This document shows, piece after piece, positions 1 through 9,486 of a stretch of 64,000 nucleotides of DNA. The stretch is from assembly GCA_029667085.1 (NCBI GenBank), contig JARUHJ010000002.1:248001-312000 (forward strand), read 5' to 3'. How positions within the stretch are numbered: the first letter of the stretch is position 1; each line of letters begins with the position of its first letter. Both the position numbers and the translations under genes were made by a program. Source of the DNA: Deltaproteobacteria bacterium IMCC39524. Its GTDB lineage: Bacteria; Desulfobacterota; Desulfuromonadia; Desulfuromonadales; BM103. The notes beneath the pieces are model-generated. The model was not told the DNA's origin and searched no databases. It saw nothing but the letters and a program-made list of their open reading frames with translations.

Positions 1-440
1 TTGGCCGTGTTTGCGCGACCGGTTCTGTGCAGGTAGACGAACTGATGGTTGTCGAGCGTTACTCGCACGTTATGCACATCGTTTCCAACGTCAGTGGACG
101 CCTTATGCCTGGACAGGATGCTCTTGATGTCTTCTCTGCAACCTTCCCGGCGGGGACCTTGAGTGGCGCCCCTAAAATTCGTGCCATGGAAATTATTGAG
201 GAGATGGAGCCGGTGCGTCGTGAGATTTACGGTGGTGCTGTCGGTTATATCTCTTTCGATGGTAATATGGATCTTGCAATCGCGATTCGGACTCTGGTTG
301 CTCATAAAAATCGGATTCACCTTCAGGCCGGTGCTGGTATCGTTGCAGACTCTGACCCAAAAGCAGAGTATGAGGAAACCGTCAACAAGGCCATGGGGGT
401 CAAGATGGCCATCGAACTGGCGCGTCAGGGATTAGACTGA
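1..440 (+). CDS. trpE: Anthranilate synthase component I, C-terminal part (truncated by window edge)
   Basis: Catalyses chorismate plus glutamine (or ammonia) to anthranilate, the first step of tryptophan synthesis, together with TrpG. The reading frame is open from base 3 with no start, so only the last 145 residues are present. The chorismate-binding fold is clear: [11 protein letters not shown], then [40 protein letters not shown] and EYEETVNKA near the end. The stop is followed after one base by trpG, so the two subunits are translationally coupled. The same motifs occur in PabB, but the following trp genes make TrpE far more likely. Confidence 0.95.
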   Translation, partial: GRVCATGSVQVDELMVVERYSHVMHIVSNVSGRLMPGQDALDVFSATFPAGTLSGAPKIRAMEIIEEMEPVRREIYGGAVGYISFDGNMDLAIAIRTLVAHKNRIHLQAGAGIVADSDPKAEYEETVNKAMGVKMAIELARQGLD

Positions 441-441
441 A

Positions 442-1011
442 ATGCTGCTGATGATCGACAACTACGATTCGTTCACCTATAACCTGGTACAGTATCTGCG
501 CGAACTGGGTGAAGAGGTTGAGGTCTATCGTAACGACAAAATTTCTCTGGCTAAGATTGAAGCTCTCAATCCCACACGACTTGTGGTGTCCCCGGGGCCC
601 TGTACACCCAATGAAGCAGGTATCTCTGTGGAAGCCATCAAGCATTTTGCAGGTAAACTGCCGATCCTCGGTGTGTGTCTGGGGCACCAGTCGATTGGTC
701 AGGCCTATGGCGGCAAGGTTGTTCGTGCTGACCGCCTGATGCATGGCAAGACCAGCCCGGTTTTTCATGATAACCGTGAGCTCTTCGTCGGCCTCCCTGA
801 TCCTTTTGATGCGACCCGATATCACTCCCTGTTGGTAGAACGTTCTTCTCTGCCGGAATGTCTTGAAGTTACTGCATGGACGGCAGAAGGTGAGATCATG
901 GGCATGCGGCATCGTAGCCTGCCAGTTTGGGGTATGCAGTTCCATCCGGAGTCGATTCTGACGGTTGCCGGTATGGACATGCTGAACAACTTTTTGCAGA
1001 TGACCAAGTAG
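442..1011 (+). CDS. trpG: Anthranilate synthase component II, glutamine amidotransferase
   Basis: Class I glutamine amidotransferase of 189 residues that hydrolyses glutamine and channels ammonia to TrpE. The nucleophile is Cys79 in GVCLGHQ, and the His/Glu pair lies in QFHPESI near the C-terminus. [10 protein letters not shown] at the N-terminus and VVSPGPCTP around residue 50 are typical of TrpG/PabA. It starts one base after the trpE stop. In many bacteria this subunit also serves PabB in folate synthesis. No second copy is visible here, so dual use is possible but not shown. Confidence 0.95.
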   Translation: MLLMIDNYDSFTYNLVQYLRELGEEVEVYRNDKISLAKIEALNPTRLVVSPGPCTPNEAGISVEAIKHFAGKLPILGVCLGHQSIGQAYGGKVVRADRLMHGKTSPVFHDNRELFVGLPDPFDATRYHSLLVERSSLPECLEVTAWTAEGEIMGMRHRSLPVWGMQFHPESILTVAGMDMLNNFLQMTK

Positions 1012-1023
1012 CCAGGAGCCCTC

Positions 1024-2073
1024 ATGATAAAGGACGCAATTAGCAAGGTTGTTCTGCGGCAAGATCTGCTAGAGACCGAAATGATTGAGGTGATGAACCA
1101 GATCATGGGTGGTGAGGCGACTCCCGCTCAAGTTGGCGCGTTTATCACCGCGTTACGAATGAAAGGCGAAACTATCGAAGAAATTACCGGCGCTGCCAGG
1201 GTTATGCGTGATCACGCCACCCCCATCCGGGTGGGTAAGGCCCTCGATATTGATCGTGAAGAGATTAACCTGGATCGCGAGACGGTCTTGGACACATGTG
1301 GTACAGGTGGCAGCGGGACAAAAAGTTTCAATATTTCAACGACAGTTGCATTCGTTGTCTCTGCCTGTGGTACCAAGGTCGCGAAACATGGCAATCGCAG
1401 TATCTCCTCTGCCTGTGGTAGCGCCGATGTTCTGGAGGCTCTTGGGGTTAACCTGAACGTAACTCCAGAGCAGGTTGAATCGTGTATCAATGAGGTCGGG
1501 GTTGGCTTTCTCTTTGCCCCCGCCCTGCACGGGGCCATGAAGCACGCGATTGGCCCCCGCCGCGAAATTGGTATACGCACAATCTTTAATATCCTTGGGC
1601 CTTTGACCAATCCGGCCGGTGCGGATCGCCAGGTCTTGGGCGTTTATGAAGAGAAACTGGTTGAAGTTCTGGCCAAGGTTCTGGTCAAGCTCGGCTGTCA
1701 GCGTGGCTTTGTTGTCCACGGGCAGGACGGCATGGATGAGATTACCCTGACCGGTCCGACACGTATCGCCGAGATCAACGAAGGGAAGGTCACCCTCTCG
1801 ACGATAGAGCCGGAAGACTTTGGTTTGCGGCGCTGCCTGCTGACTGACCTCCAGGGTGGTGACGCCGAGGAGAATGCTGCAATCGTTAGAGATGTTCTGG
1901 CCGGGGCTGAAGGACCTAAGCGGGATGTTGTTCTGCTCAATGCGGCCTATGCGCTGATTGCAGCCGGAATCGTAGAGAGCGTGGATGCCGGCTTGCAGAA
2001 GGCTCGCAACGTGATCGACGAGGGGTTGGCCAAGGCGAAGCTCGAAGGGCTCGTCTATTTAACCAATGCATGA
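1024..2073 (+). CDS. trpD: Anthranilate phosphoribosyltransferase
   Basis: Transfers phosphoribose from PRPP to anthranilate, the second step of the pathway. At 349 residues it has the family's usual length. The PRPP/pyrophosphate-binding signature [15 protein letters not shown] is at about residue 91, followed by [21 protein letters not shown] and the [19 protein letters not shown] segment that binds anthranilate. It follows trpG by 12 bases and has a GGAG sequence before the ATG. It is a single-function protein, not the TrpG-TrpD fusion found in enterobacteria. Confidence 0.96.
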   Translation: MIKDAISKVVLRQDLLETEMIEVMNQIMGGEATPAQVGAFITALRMKGETIEEITGAARVMRDHATPIRVGKALDIDREEINLDRETVLDTCGTGGSGTKSFNISTTVAFVVSACGTKVAKHGNRSISSACGSADVLEALGVNLNVTPEQVESCINEVGVGFLFAPALHGAMKHAIGPRREIGIRTIFNILGPLTNPAGADRQVLGVYEEKLVEVLAKVLVKLGCQRGFVVHGQDGMDEITLTGPTRIAEINEGKVTLSTIEPEDFGLRRCLLTDLQGGDAEENAAIVRDVLAGAEGPKRDVVLLNAAYALIAAGIVESVDAGLQKARNVIDEGLAKAKLEGLVYLTNA

Positions 2074-2116
2074 CCCGCTAATGTACCCCTGAACTTAATC
2101 TGAGCTCTGATCAATA

Positions 2117-2908
2117 ATGATACTCGATAAAATAGCTGAACATAAACGTCAAGAAGTTGCTCTGGCCAAAAGCCGACGTTCTCTTGCCTCATTGCGGCAA
2201 GGGATCGATGATCTCGAGGACCAGCCGAGGGGCTTTTTGCGCGCCCTGCGTGCAACTGCGGATTCTGGTTGGACCTCTGTCATTGCTGAAGTCAAGAAGG
2301 GTTCACCCAGTAAAGGGGTGATTCGTGAAGACTTCGATCCTTTGACGATTGCAGAGACTTACCAGGCCAATGGTGCGACCTGTTTGTCGGTGTTGACGGA
2401 TGAGAACTTCTTTATGGGGCATCTCCTGTACCTGGCAAAGATTCGCGAGGTCGTCAGTCTGCCACTTCTGCGCAAGGATTTTATTTGCGACCCTTACCAG
2501 ATTTACGAGGCTCGAGCCGCTGGAGCGGACGCCATCCTTCTGATCGCGGCCATGCTTGATGCGGTGCAGCTTGCAGAGTACAATGCCCTGGCGGGCGAGC
2601 TTCATCTTGATGTCCTGCTGGAAGTTCATGATGAGGCAGAGCTGGAGTCGGCGCTGACAACAAGCTGCGAGCTGATTGGCATCAACAATCGCAACCTGCA
2701 GACTTTCGCGACAGATCTGGCAACCACAGAACGCTTGCTGCCATTGATCCCCGCCGGTCATTTCGTGGTTGCTGAAAGTGGTATCTCGTCAAGAGCAGAT
2801 GTCCTGCGTTTACAGAAGGCTGGTGCCAGGGGCTTTCTGATCGGAGAATCACTGATGCGCGAGGACGATATCGGCACCAAGCTGAAAGAACTTCAAGGTG
2901 AAAATTAA
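2117..2908 (+). CDS. trpC: Indole-3-glycerol phosphate synthase
   Basis: Closes and decarboxylates CdRP to indole-3-glycerol phosphate. This is a TIM barrel of 263 residues. Visible signatures are the strand VIAEVKKGSPSKG with its catalytic Lys, LLRKDFICDPYQIYEARAAGADAILLI, and GINNRNLQTF followed by VAESGIS. It is not fused to trpF as in E. coli; trpF is a separate gene further on. The gap to trpD is 43 bases with only a weak ribosome site, so it probably depends on operon readthrough. Confidence 0.96.
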   Translation: MILDKIAEHKRQEVALAKSRRSLASLRQGIDDLEDQPRGFLRALRATADSGWTSVIAEVKKGSPSKGVIREDFDPLTIAETYQANGATCLSVLTDENFFMGHLLYLAKIREVVSLPLLRKDFICDPYQIYEARAAGADAILLIAAMLDAVQLAEYNALAGELHLDVLLEVHDEAELESALTTSCELIGINNRNLQTFATDLATTERLLPLIPAGHFVVAESGISSRADVLRLQKAGARGFLIGESLMREDDIGTKLKELQGEN

Positions 2909-2957
2909 TTTCATATGTCACAATTTCCTATAATAATTAACGTCAAGGAGATATCTC

Positions 2958-4310
2958 ATGCAGAGTAAAATTCTTCTCAGCGAAGATCAGCTTCCCAAAC
3001 AGTGGTACAACATTATCCCGGATATGCCAGGTGAAATGGCTCCGGTTGTTCATCCCGGCACCCTTCAGCCGGTTTCTCCCGATGATCTCCTGCCCCTCTT
3101 CCCCATGGGCCTGATTGAACAGGAAGTCTCGCAGGAGCGCTGGATCGATATCCCGGAAGAGGTCCGTGAGATATATAAACTATGGCGTCCGGCTCCGATG
3201 TTTCGAGCGCATCAGCTGGAAAAAGCTCTCGGCACTCCGGCCAAGATTTACTACAAGTATGAAGGTGTCTCGCCGGCCGGTTCTCACAAGCCGAATACTG
3301 CCGTGCCGCAGGCTTATTACAACAAGGTTGCCGGCACCAAGCGCATCGCATCGGAAACCGGTGCCGGACAGTGGGGCTCCTCTATCGCCCTTGCTTGTCA
3401 GCACTTCGGCCTCGAGTGTACCGTCTACATGGTTAAAGTCTCTTATGGTCATAAACCTTACCGTAAGAGCATGATGCAGTTGTGGGGCGCTGATGTTTTT
3501 CCTTCACCGTCAGACAAGACCAACGCCGGGCGCGCGATTCTTGCCAATGATCCGGATAACCAGGGCTCTCTCGGTATTGCCATCAGTGAAGCTGTAGAAG
3601 ACGCTGCCACCCATGAGGATACCCGTTACGCTCTGGGCAGTGTACTCAACCATGTCTGCATGCATCAGACGATTATCGGCCTCGAAGCGAAAGAACAGCT
3701 TAAAATTGCAGGTGATTACCCTGATGTAGTCATCGGTTGCCACGGCGGCGGTTCAAACTTTGCGGGAATTGCCTTCCCTTTCATCTCCGATAAAGCCAAC
3801 GGCAAGGATGTCCGTCTTTTGGCCATGGAGCCGGCAAGCTGCCCGACACTAACCAAGGGAGTTTACGCCTTCGATTATGGCGATACGGCAAAAATGGCAC
3901 CGATCTCGAAAATGTATACCCTCGGCCATGACTTCATGCCTCCCGGTATCCATGCGGGCGGTCTGCGTTATCATGGCGCGTCTCCCCTGGTGTCACAACT
4001 GGTTCACGAAGGGGTCGTCGAGGCAAAAGCTGTTCCGCAGACAGCTTGTTTTGAAGCTGCCGTACTCTTCGCACGCACCGAGTCTATTATCCCGGCACCA
4101 GAGTCCTCACACGCTATCCGTGGTGCAATTGACGAGGCGTTGCAGGCCAAGGAAGAAGGGAAAGCGAAAACGATTCTCTTTAACCTCTCCGGGCATGGTC
4201 ATGTCGACATGGCAGCTTACGACGCTTACTTCAGTAATCAGCTGGAAGATTACGAATATCCTGAAGCTGCCATTCAGGAGTCCCTTTCACATCTGCCTAA
4301 GGTTGGCTAG
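2958..4310 (+). CDS. trpB2: Tryptophan synthase beta-like protein, TrpB2 type
   Basis: PLP enzyme of 450 residues belonging to the long TrpB2 branch: an N-terminal part with [13 protein letters not shown], the PLP lysine in [19 protein letters not shown], the phosphate-binding loop [10 protein letters not shown], and a C-terminal [10 protein letters not shown]. TrpB2 enzymes condense indole with serine but usually do not pair with TrpA; the ordinary TrpB is also present, two genes downstream. A strong ribosome site (AAGGAG) precedes the ATG. Placement inside the trp operon supports a tryptophan role, for example indole salvage. Its true substrate preference cannot be read from sequence. Confidence 0.93.
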   Translation: MQSKILLSEDQLPKQWYNIIPDMPGEMAPVVHPGTLQPVSPDDLLPLFPMGLIEQEVSQERWIDIPEEVREIYKLWRPAPMFRAHQLEKALGTPAKIYYKYEGVSPAGSHKPNTAVPQAYYNKVAGTKRIASETGAGQWGSSIALACQHFGLECTVYMVKVSYGHKPYRKSMMQLWGADVFPSPSDKTNAGRAILANDPDNQGSLGIAISEAVEDAATHEDTRYALGSVLNHVCMHQTIIGLEAKEQLKIAGDYPDVVIGCHGGGSNFAGIAFPFISDKANGKDVRLLAMEPASCPTLTKGVYAFDYGDTAKMAPISKMYTLGHDFMPPGIHAGGLRYHGASPLVSQLVHEGVVEAKAVPQTACFEAAVLFARTESIIPAPESSHAIRGAIDEALQAKEEGKAKTILFNLSGHGHVDMAAYDAYFSNQLEDYEYPEAAIQESLSHLPKVG

Positions 4311-4313
4311 TTG

Positions 4314-4943
4314 ATGGAAACCTACAGTGTGCCACGGGTGAAAATCTGCGGCATTACTAATCTTGATGATGCCCATCACGCTGCTGCATGTGGAGCGGAC
4401 GCTTTAGGCTTTGTCTTCTATCCGGGCAGTCCACGGTTTGTTGACCCTGATCAGGCCCGGAGAATTATTGCCGAACTGCCTCCCCTGGTGACTGCCGTGG
4501 GGCTCTTTGTCAATGAGCCACCGGCTCGTATTCGTGAGATGGTGGAATTCTGTGGGCTAAACACGGTACAATTGCACGGAGACGAAGAGCCGGATCAATG
4601 TTGCTATCCTCCTAGCCGGGTGATTAAGGCTTTGCGCCTGAGGGGTGATATGCAAGCTAGCCAGTTTGCTGCTTACACTGTCTCGGCCCTGTTGCTCGAT
4701 GCCTTTGTCCCCAACACCTTCGGGGGCACCGGTCATCGTTGTGATTGGGTGCAAGCGTCCACCGTTGCGTCGCAGCACAGAGTTATCCTGGCCGGTGGAC
4801 TTAACCCTGAGAATGTTGCCGAGGCTATACGCCAGGTGCGTCCTTACGGTGTTGACGTATCGAGTGGCGTTGAAGAAAAGCCCGGGCAGAAAGACCCTGA
4901 GAAAGTGGCACGGTTCATCCGTATGGCCAAGGAGGCATTTTAA
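4314..4943 (+). CDS. trpF: Phosphoribosylanthranilate isomerase
   Basis: Isomerises PRA to CdRP, acting between TrpD and TrpC. TIM barrel of 209 residues with the diagnostic start VKICGITNLDDA (catalytic Cys in KICGI), ADALGFVFYPGSPR, VQLHGDE, the conserved FGGTGH loop in the second half, ILAGGLNPENV and VDVSSGVE. The ATG lies four bases after the trpB2 stop; a TTG just upstream is in frame but less likely. The stop TAA abuts the ATG of trpB, implying coupled translation. Confidence 0.95.
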   Translation: METYSVPRVKICGITNLDDAHHAAACGADALGFVFYPGSPRFVDPDQARRIIAELPPLVTAVGLFVNEPPARIREMVEFCGLNTVQLHGDEEPDQCCYPPSRVIKALRLRGDMQASQFAAYTVSALLLDAFVPNTFGGTGHRCDWVQASTVASQHRVILAGGLNPENVAEAIRQVRPYGVDVSSGVEEKPGQKDPEKVARFIRMAKEAF

Positions 4944-6140
4944 ATGAGCTATCAAGAGCCTGATCCCCGCGGGCATTTCGGCCAGTTCGGCGGTCGCTAT
5001 GTTGCTGAAACTCTGATGCCAGCATTGCTGGAGTTGGAGGAAAACTATAAGCAATGTCAGTTAGACCCCTTATTTCAGGCCGAGTTTGATTCGTATCTTA
5101 AAAATTATGTCGGTCGCCCAAGTCCACTTTATTTCGCTGAGAGGCTCACCGAACATCTCGGTGGTGCAAAGATATACCTCAAGCGTGAAGATCTAAATCA
5201 TACCGGTGCTCATAAAGTTAATAATACTGTTGGTCAGATTCTCCTGGCCCGCCGTATGGGAAAACGCAAGGTGATTGCTGAAACCGGTGCCGGCCAGCAT
5301 GGTGTTGCCACCGCGACGGTTGCCGCTCTCTTTGGTCTGCAATGCGATATTTTTATGGGTACCGAGGACATCAGACGTCAGTCTCTCAACGTCTTTCGCA
5401 TGAAGTTGCTCGGTGCTCGCGTCCATGAAGTGACCAGCGGCACGGCTACACTTAAGGACGCAATGAACGAGGCTCTGCGCTATTGGGTGACTCATGTCCG
5501 CGATACCTTCTACGTGATCGGGACTGTCGCCGGACCGCATCCCTATCCGCAAATGGTCCGTGATTTCCAATCAGTTATCGGTCACGAATCCAAGCAACAG
5601 CTTATGGAAGCCGAGGGCCTCTTGCCTGATGTGGCCGTCGCCTGCATAGGCGGCGGGTCTAATGCGATGGGGCTTTTCTATCCCTTCGTCAATGACGCGT
5701 CTGTACGCCTGATAGGAGTCGAAGCGGCCGGTCTTGGTGTGGAGACGGGGAAACATGCAGCGAGTATCTCTGCTGGCCGGGTTGGCGTTCTGCACGGCAA
5801 TAAAACCTATCTTCTCCAGGATGAGGATGGCCAGATTCAACACGCCCACTCAATTTCGGCTGGGCTCGATTATCCGGGTGTCGGACCGGAACATGCTCTT
5901 CTCAAGGATCTTGGCCGCGCTGAATATGTTTCGGTGACCGATGATGAAGCTTTGGCTGCCTTCCGTATGATTACAGAAATGGAAGGGATCATTCCGGCGC
6001 TTGAAAGCGCTCACGCAATCGCCTATCTCCTCAAACTTGCTCCCGAGCTTTCTCCCGAGAAGGTTGTTCTGGTTTGTCTTTCAGGCCGTGGAGACAAGGA
6101 TATACATACCGTTGCCGAAGCAATGGGTGTGGACCTCTAA
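4944..6140 (+). CDS. trpB: Tryptophan synthase beta subunit
   Basis: Canonical TrpB (398 residues), which joins indole and L-serine in complex with TrpA. Signatures are the N-terminal [14 protein letters not shown], the PLP lysine in [27 protein letters not shown], the phosphate loop [12 protein letters not shown], and [10 protein letters not shown] at the C-terminus. It starts directly at the trpF stop. Its partner trpA lies 2.1 kb downstream behind two unrelated genes, which is unusual because trpB and trpA are usually adjacent. Confidence 0.97.
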   Translation: MSYQEPDPRGHFGQFGGRYVAETLMPALLELEENYKQCQLDPLFQAEFDSYLKNYVGRPSPLYFAERLTEHLGGAKIYLKREDLNHTGAHKVNNTVGQILLARRMGKRKVIAETGAGQHGVATATVAALFGLQCDIFMGTEDIRRQSLNVFRMKLLGARVHEVTSGTATLKDAMNEALRYWVTHVRDTFYVIGTVAGPHPYPQMVRDFQSVIGHESKQQLMEAEGLLPDVAVACIGGGSNAMGLFYPFVNDASVRLIGVEAAGLGVETGKHAASISAGRVGVLHGNKTYLLQDEDGQIQHAHSISAGLDYPGVGPEHALLKDLGRAEYVSVTDDEALAAFRMITEMEGIIPALESAHAIAYLLKLAPELSPEKVVLVCLSGRGDKDIHTVAEAMGVDL

Positions 6141-6217
6141 TTAAGGGGCGCTGCGCAAACAGGGAATGGGAAGGAATACGCTTTCCCCTTTCACCCTTTG
6201 TGCTGTCGTCATGCTAA

Positions 6218-7477
6218 ATGAAATTCACTGAACTTGATCTTCCCTCTGAGCTGATGCGCGGTATTGAAAAGGTTGGCTTTGCCGATCTGACGCCGGTTCA
6301 AGAGGAGTCTATCCCGCTGGCACTGCTAGGGCGTGATGTCGCTGCACAGGCCCAGACCGGCACAGGCAAGACCGCAGCCTTCTTGATCGCTCTCTTTACT
6401 CGCCTGCAAAAAAACAAGCCGCAGTCAAAGCGTGGCCCTAGGGCTCTTATCCTGGCTCCAACCCGCGAACTGGTTGTGCAGATCTGTGCTGATGCCGAGG
6501 GTTTGGGTGCCTTTTGCCCCTTCAAAGTGCAGGCGATCTTCGGCGGTGTCGATTACGAAAAACAACGCAAAGCCCTTCAGGATGGTGTCGATGTCATTGT
6601 CGCCACACCCGGTCGGTTAATCGACTATGCCAAGCAGAATGTTTTTTCCCTGAAGCATGTAGAATCATTGGTTATTGATGAGGCCGACCGTATGTTCGAC
6701 ATGGGTTTTATTCAAGACCTGCGTTATATCCTGCGCAAATTACCTCCTTTTGAAAAACGCCAAACGATGCTTTTCTCGGCGACTCTCTCACCTCGTGTTA
6801 TGGAACTCGCCTACGAGTTCATGAACCTTGCCGAGAAAGTGCGCATAGAACCTGAGCAGGTTACTGCCGAACGGGTTGAGCAGATCGTCTATCATGTTTC
6901 GCGGCGAGAAAAGTTCCCGCTCCTGCTTGGCCTGCTTAAAAAGGAGGAAGGGGACGTCCGGGTCCTGCTTTTTGTGAATACCAAAAGGGAGGGCGAACAT
7001 CTCTCTGGGCGTTTGAAAGTCAACGACTTCAGGGTTGCGGTTCTCTCGGGCGATATCCCGCAGAAGAAACGCCTGCGTATCCTTGAGGACCTCAAGGCGG
7101 GCAAGTTGAATTTTCTGGTTGCCACTGATGTTGCCTCACGAGGTTTGCACATCGAAGGTGTGACCCATGTCATCAACTATGATCTTCCGCAGGATGCCGA
7201 AGATTATGTCCACCGCATTGGTCGCACAGCTCGAGCGGGAGCCAAAGGTAAGTCGATCAGCTTTGCCGATGAGGACCTGGCCTATTTTCTGCCGGATATA
7301 GAAGAATATATCGGCATGAAGATACCGAGTACTGTTCCTCAAGACGAAGACCTTTGCAATGATTATAAGCGCGGTCTTCCCCATAAGAAATCACCGGTTC
7401 CAGACAAAAAAGCTGGCGGTAAACCTCGTCCGCCAAGGCGTCGTCGTCCCGGTGCTAACCAAGGCCGAAATAGGTAG
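6218..7477 (+). CDS. DEAD-box RNA helicase, RhlB-like
   Basis: ATP-dependent RNA helicase of 419 residues. The order of motifs is complete: Q motif (FADLTPVQEESIPLAL), Walker A AQTGTGKT, PTRELVVQI, TPGRLIDYAKQN, DEAD box in VIDEADRMFDMGF, SAT, TDVASRGLHI and HRIGRTARAG. The segment around PGRLIDYAKQN and DRMFDMGFI resembles RhlB, the degradosome helicase, more than RhlE. The tail is basic (PRPPRRRRPGANQG), as expected for RNA contact. No clear ribosome site precedes the ATG. It interrupts the trp operon between trpB and trpA. Confidence 0.9.
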   Translation: MKFTELDLPSELMRGIEKVGFADLTPVQEESIPLALLGRDVAAQAQTGTGKTAAFLIALFTRLQKNKPQSKRGPRALILAPTRELVVQICADAEGLGAFCPFKVQAIFGGVDYEKQRKALQDGVDVIVATPGRLIDYAKQNVFSLKHVESLVIDEADRMFDMGFIQDLRYILRKLPPFEKRQTMLFSATLSPRVMELAYEFMNLAEKVRIEPEQVTAERVEQIVYHVSRREKFPLLLGLLKKEEGDVRVLLFVNTKREGEHLSGRLKVNDFRVAVLSGDIPQKKRLRILEDLKAGKLNFLVATDVASRGLHIEGVTHVINYDLPQDAEDYVHRIGRTARAGAKGKSISFADEDLAYFLPDIEEYIGMKIPSTVPQDEDLCNDYKRGLPHKKSPVPDKKAGGKPRPPRRRRPGANQGRNR

Positions 7478-7483
7478 AGATGC

Positions 7484-8152
7484 GTGGCGAGCCTTTCTCT
7501 GAAAGATCTGGACGGGTGTCGGCGGTGCTCACGGTTGGTCAATTTTATGGCACAGCTTTCGCCGGCCAAAACACGCCCGCGTGCTGATTACCATAACGGG
7601 CCAGTTAACGGATTTGGTGATTTGCAGGCGCGTGTTTGCCTGGTTGGCCTGGCTCCTGGAGCCCACGGAGCCAACCGAACCGGGCGACCTTTTACCGGTG
7701 ACGGTGCCGGTGATTTCATGTACCCGTTACTCCATCTTGCCGGTTTCTCAAATCAATCGGAAGTTGTCTCTGCTGATGATGGCTTGGAGTTAAATGATCT
7801 CTATATCACCAACGCCGTCAAATGTTTGCCTCCGGAGAATAATCCGAATGCTGCAGAGTTTGCAGCCTGTCGGCCTTATCTCGAGAAAGAGCTGCAGGAG
7901 CTGAAAGCCCTGCGCGTGATTGTTGCTCTTGGCCACGGTGCGCACAAGAGCTTGCTACGGCTCTTTCAGTCACAGGGTTTGATCAAGCGTCTTGCAGAAG
8001 TGCCCTTTAGGCATGGCAGCGCTTACCAGCTGGCCAATGGCCTCACGCTGATTGGTTGTTACCACACGAGTCGCTACAACGTTCAGACAGGTCGGATGAA
8101 TAACAGAATGTTTCTTGATCTGCTTGATCAGGTCAGATTGTTGCTGGAATGA
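7484..8152 (+). CDS. Uracil-DNA glycosylase, family 5 (UdgB-like)
   Basis: Removes uracil and other deaminated bases from DNA. Of 222 residues, the N-terminal CRRC pair and later cysteines (NAVKCLPP, AACRPYL) fit the 4Fe-4S cluster of family 4/5 enzymes. The active-site loop GLAPGAHGANRTGRPFTGD and the C-terminal HTSRYNVQTGRM match family 5, which lacks the usual catalytic acid of family 4. It starts with GTG six bases after the helicase stop. Function is known from the family. The location inside the trp operon is odd and shared with the helicase. Confidence 0.88.
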   Translation: MASLSLKDLDGCRRCSRLVNFMAQLSPAKTRPRADYHNGPVNGFGDLQARVCLVGLAPGAHGANRTGRPFTGDGAGDFMYPLLHLAGFSNQSEVVSADDGLELNDLYITNAVKCLPPENNPNAAEFAACRPYLEKELQELKALRVIVALGHGAHKSLLRLFQSQGLIKRLAEVPFRHGSAYQLANGLTLIGCYHTSRYNVQTGRMNNRMFLDLLDQVRLLLE

Positions 8153-8251
8153 AAAAACGGTTGATATCGTCTGCTTCGTTCCGATAAGATTAATCTTTAC
8201 TTCATCACGACCTGAAGAACTCGGGTTAACACACTGGAAGACGTATAGCTC

Positions 8252-9043
8252 ATGTCAAGGATTACCTCTACATTAAATACTTTGAAAGTACGTGGCGAAA
8301 AAGCCCTGGTCACTTTCATTACTGCCGGAGATCCGGATCTCACAACGAGCGAGCAGTTGGTGCACAGCCTTGTCGAGGCCGGCGCCGATCTGATTGAGCT
8401 CGGCTTCCCCTTCTCTGATCCTATGGCCGACGGACCGACGATTCAGCTCTCTTCGGAGCGTGCTCTGGCCGCGGGGACGACTCTTCGCGGAGTCCTCGAC
8501 CTGGTTGGCAGGGTCCGTCAGCACAGCAATGTGCCGATTGTTCTGATGGGATATTACAACCCTGTTTTCACTTATGGGCCTGCGCAGTTTGCTCGTGATG
8601 CGGCCGCTGTCGGTGTCGATGGTTTGCTTCTGGTCGATCTGCCTCCTGAAGAGGCCGAAGAATTGCACCCGCTGCTTACCGGTGCCGGAGTAGACTTGAT
8701 CACGTTATTGGCCCCGACGACCGGTGCAGAGCGAACGGCACAGCTGGCCGCTGCTAGCGAAGGTTTTCTTTATTATGTGTCGATGACCGGTGTGACCGGA
8801 AGCCAGCAGGTTGATGCCTCAGCGATTACTTCTGCCGTAGCTGATATTAAGCAGATGAGCCCGGTGCCAGTCGCTGTTGGTTTTGGTGTTTCCACGCCGG
8901 AGGATGCCAAGTCTGTTGCTGAGATTGCCGATGCCGTCGTTGTTGGCAGCGCCCTGGTTAAATTGATTGCCGAGTTTAGTGGAACTCCTCGACTTCAGAG
9001 CGAAGTGAAGGGTTTGGTCCGACGACTCAAGGCTGCGATCTGA
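8252..9043 (+). CDS. trpA: Tryptophan synthase alpha subunit
   Basis: Cleaves indole-3-glycerol phosphate to indole and glyceraldehyde-3-phosphate and passes indole to TrpB. TIM barrel of 263 residues. LIELGFPFSDPMADGPTIQ contains the catalytic Glu and Asp region; PIVLMGYYNPVF, DGLLLVDLPPEE and YYVSMTGVTG follow, and GFGVSTPEDA closes the phosphate site. It is separated from trpB by the helicase and glycosylase genes and has a 99-base gap upstream, so it may have its own promoter, although none was obvious. Confidence 0.96.
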   Translation: MSRITSTLNTLKVRGEKALVTFITAGDPDLTTSEQLVHSLVEAGADLIELGFPFSDPMADGPTIQLSSERALAAGTTLRGVLDLVGRVRQHSNVPIVLMGYYNPVFTYGPAQFARDAAAVGVDGLLLVDLPPEEAEELHPLLTGAGVDLITLLAPTTGAERTAQLAAASEGFLYYVSMTGVTGSQQVDASAITSAVADIKQMSPVPVAVGFGVSTPEDAKSVAEIADAVVVGSALVKLIAEFSGTPRLQSEVKGLVRRLKAAI

Positions 9044-9486
9044 GAAGCATATGTCGTCCGGGGGGAAATTCCACGGCTTGGCTCTATTGATGTGAGCTGG
9101 ACAATGACAAAGATCCCGCCTTTGCTGCGGGCTACCTTCTGACGAAAGGACAAGTGTCAATTCTTTACTCGAGAGAGACAACGGCTAGGGAATCGCTCTG
9201 GACTCTTGGCAGATCGGCGAAGGCGGCTGTGTTTGTTGAGCCTCTTTTCTTGGCCGATTGGAGACTCTGGCTCATCAGACCGGTCGTCTGAAACCGCGAA
9301 TACTGATTAAACACCTTGGTAAACTGGACAAACCGGAAGGACCGGTCAAAATATTTCATATGAATCCGCAGTCTCTTGAAGAAATCAGTGCGGAACTGGC
9401 ATCGTGTCAGAGACACTGCCGGATATTGGATGGCAACGAACGGTTCGTTTTCTAAATAGAGAATCGTCTGAATCGCGAGGTAAATA
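9044..9486 (+). pseudogene. trpA-accD intergenic stretch with a possible frameshifted small gene
   Basis: No intact gene was recognised in these 443 bases. Two overlapping plus-strand frames look mildly coding. One runs from GTG 9154 (preceded by AAGGA) to a stop after VVKxx-free text ending RPVV near 9290. The other, shifted by -1, runs from about 9240 to 9455 and ends GNERFVF, containing KIFHMNPQSLEEISAEL. Joined near 9238-9290 they would make a protein of roughly 100 residues. This could be a decayed gene, a sequencing error, or chance. The family is not recognised. Confidence 0.25.
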
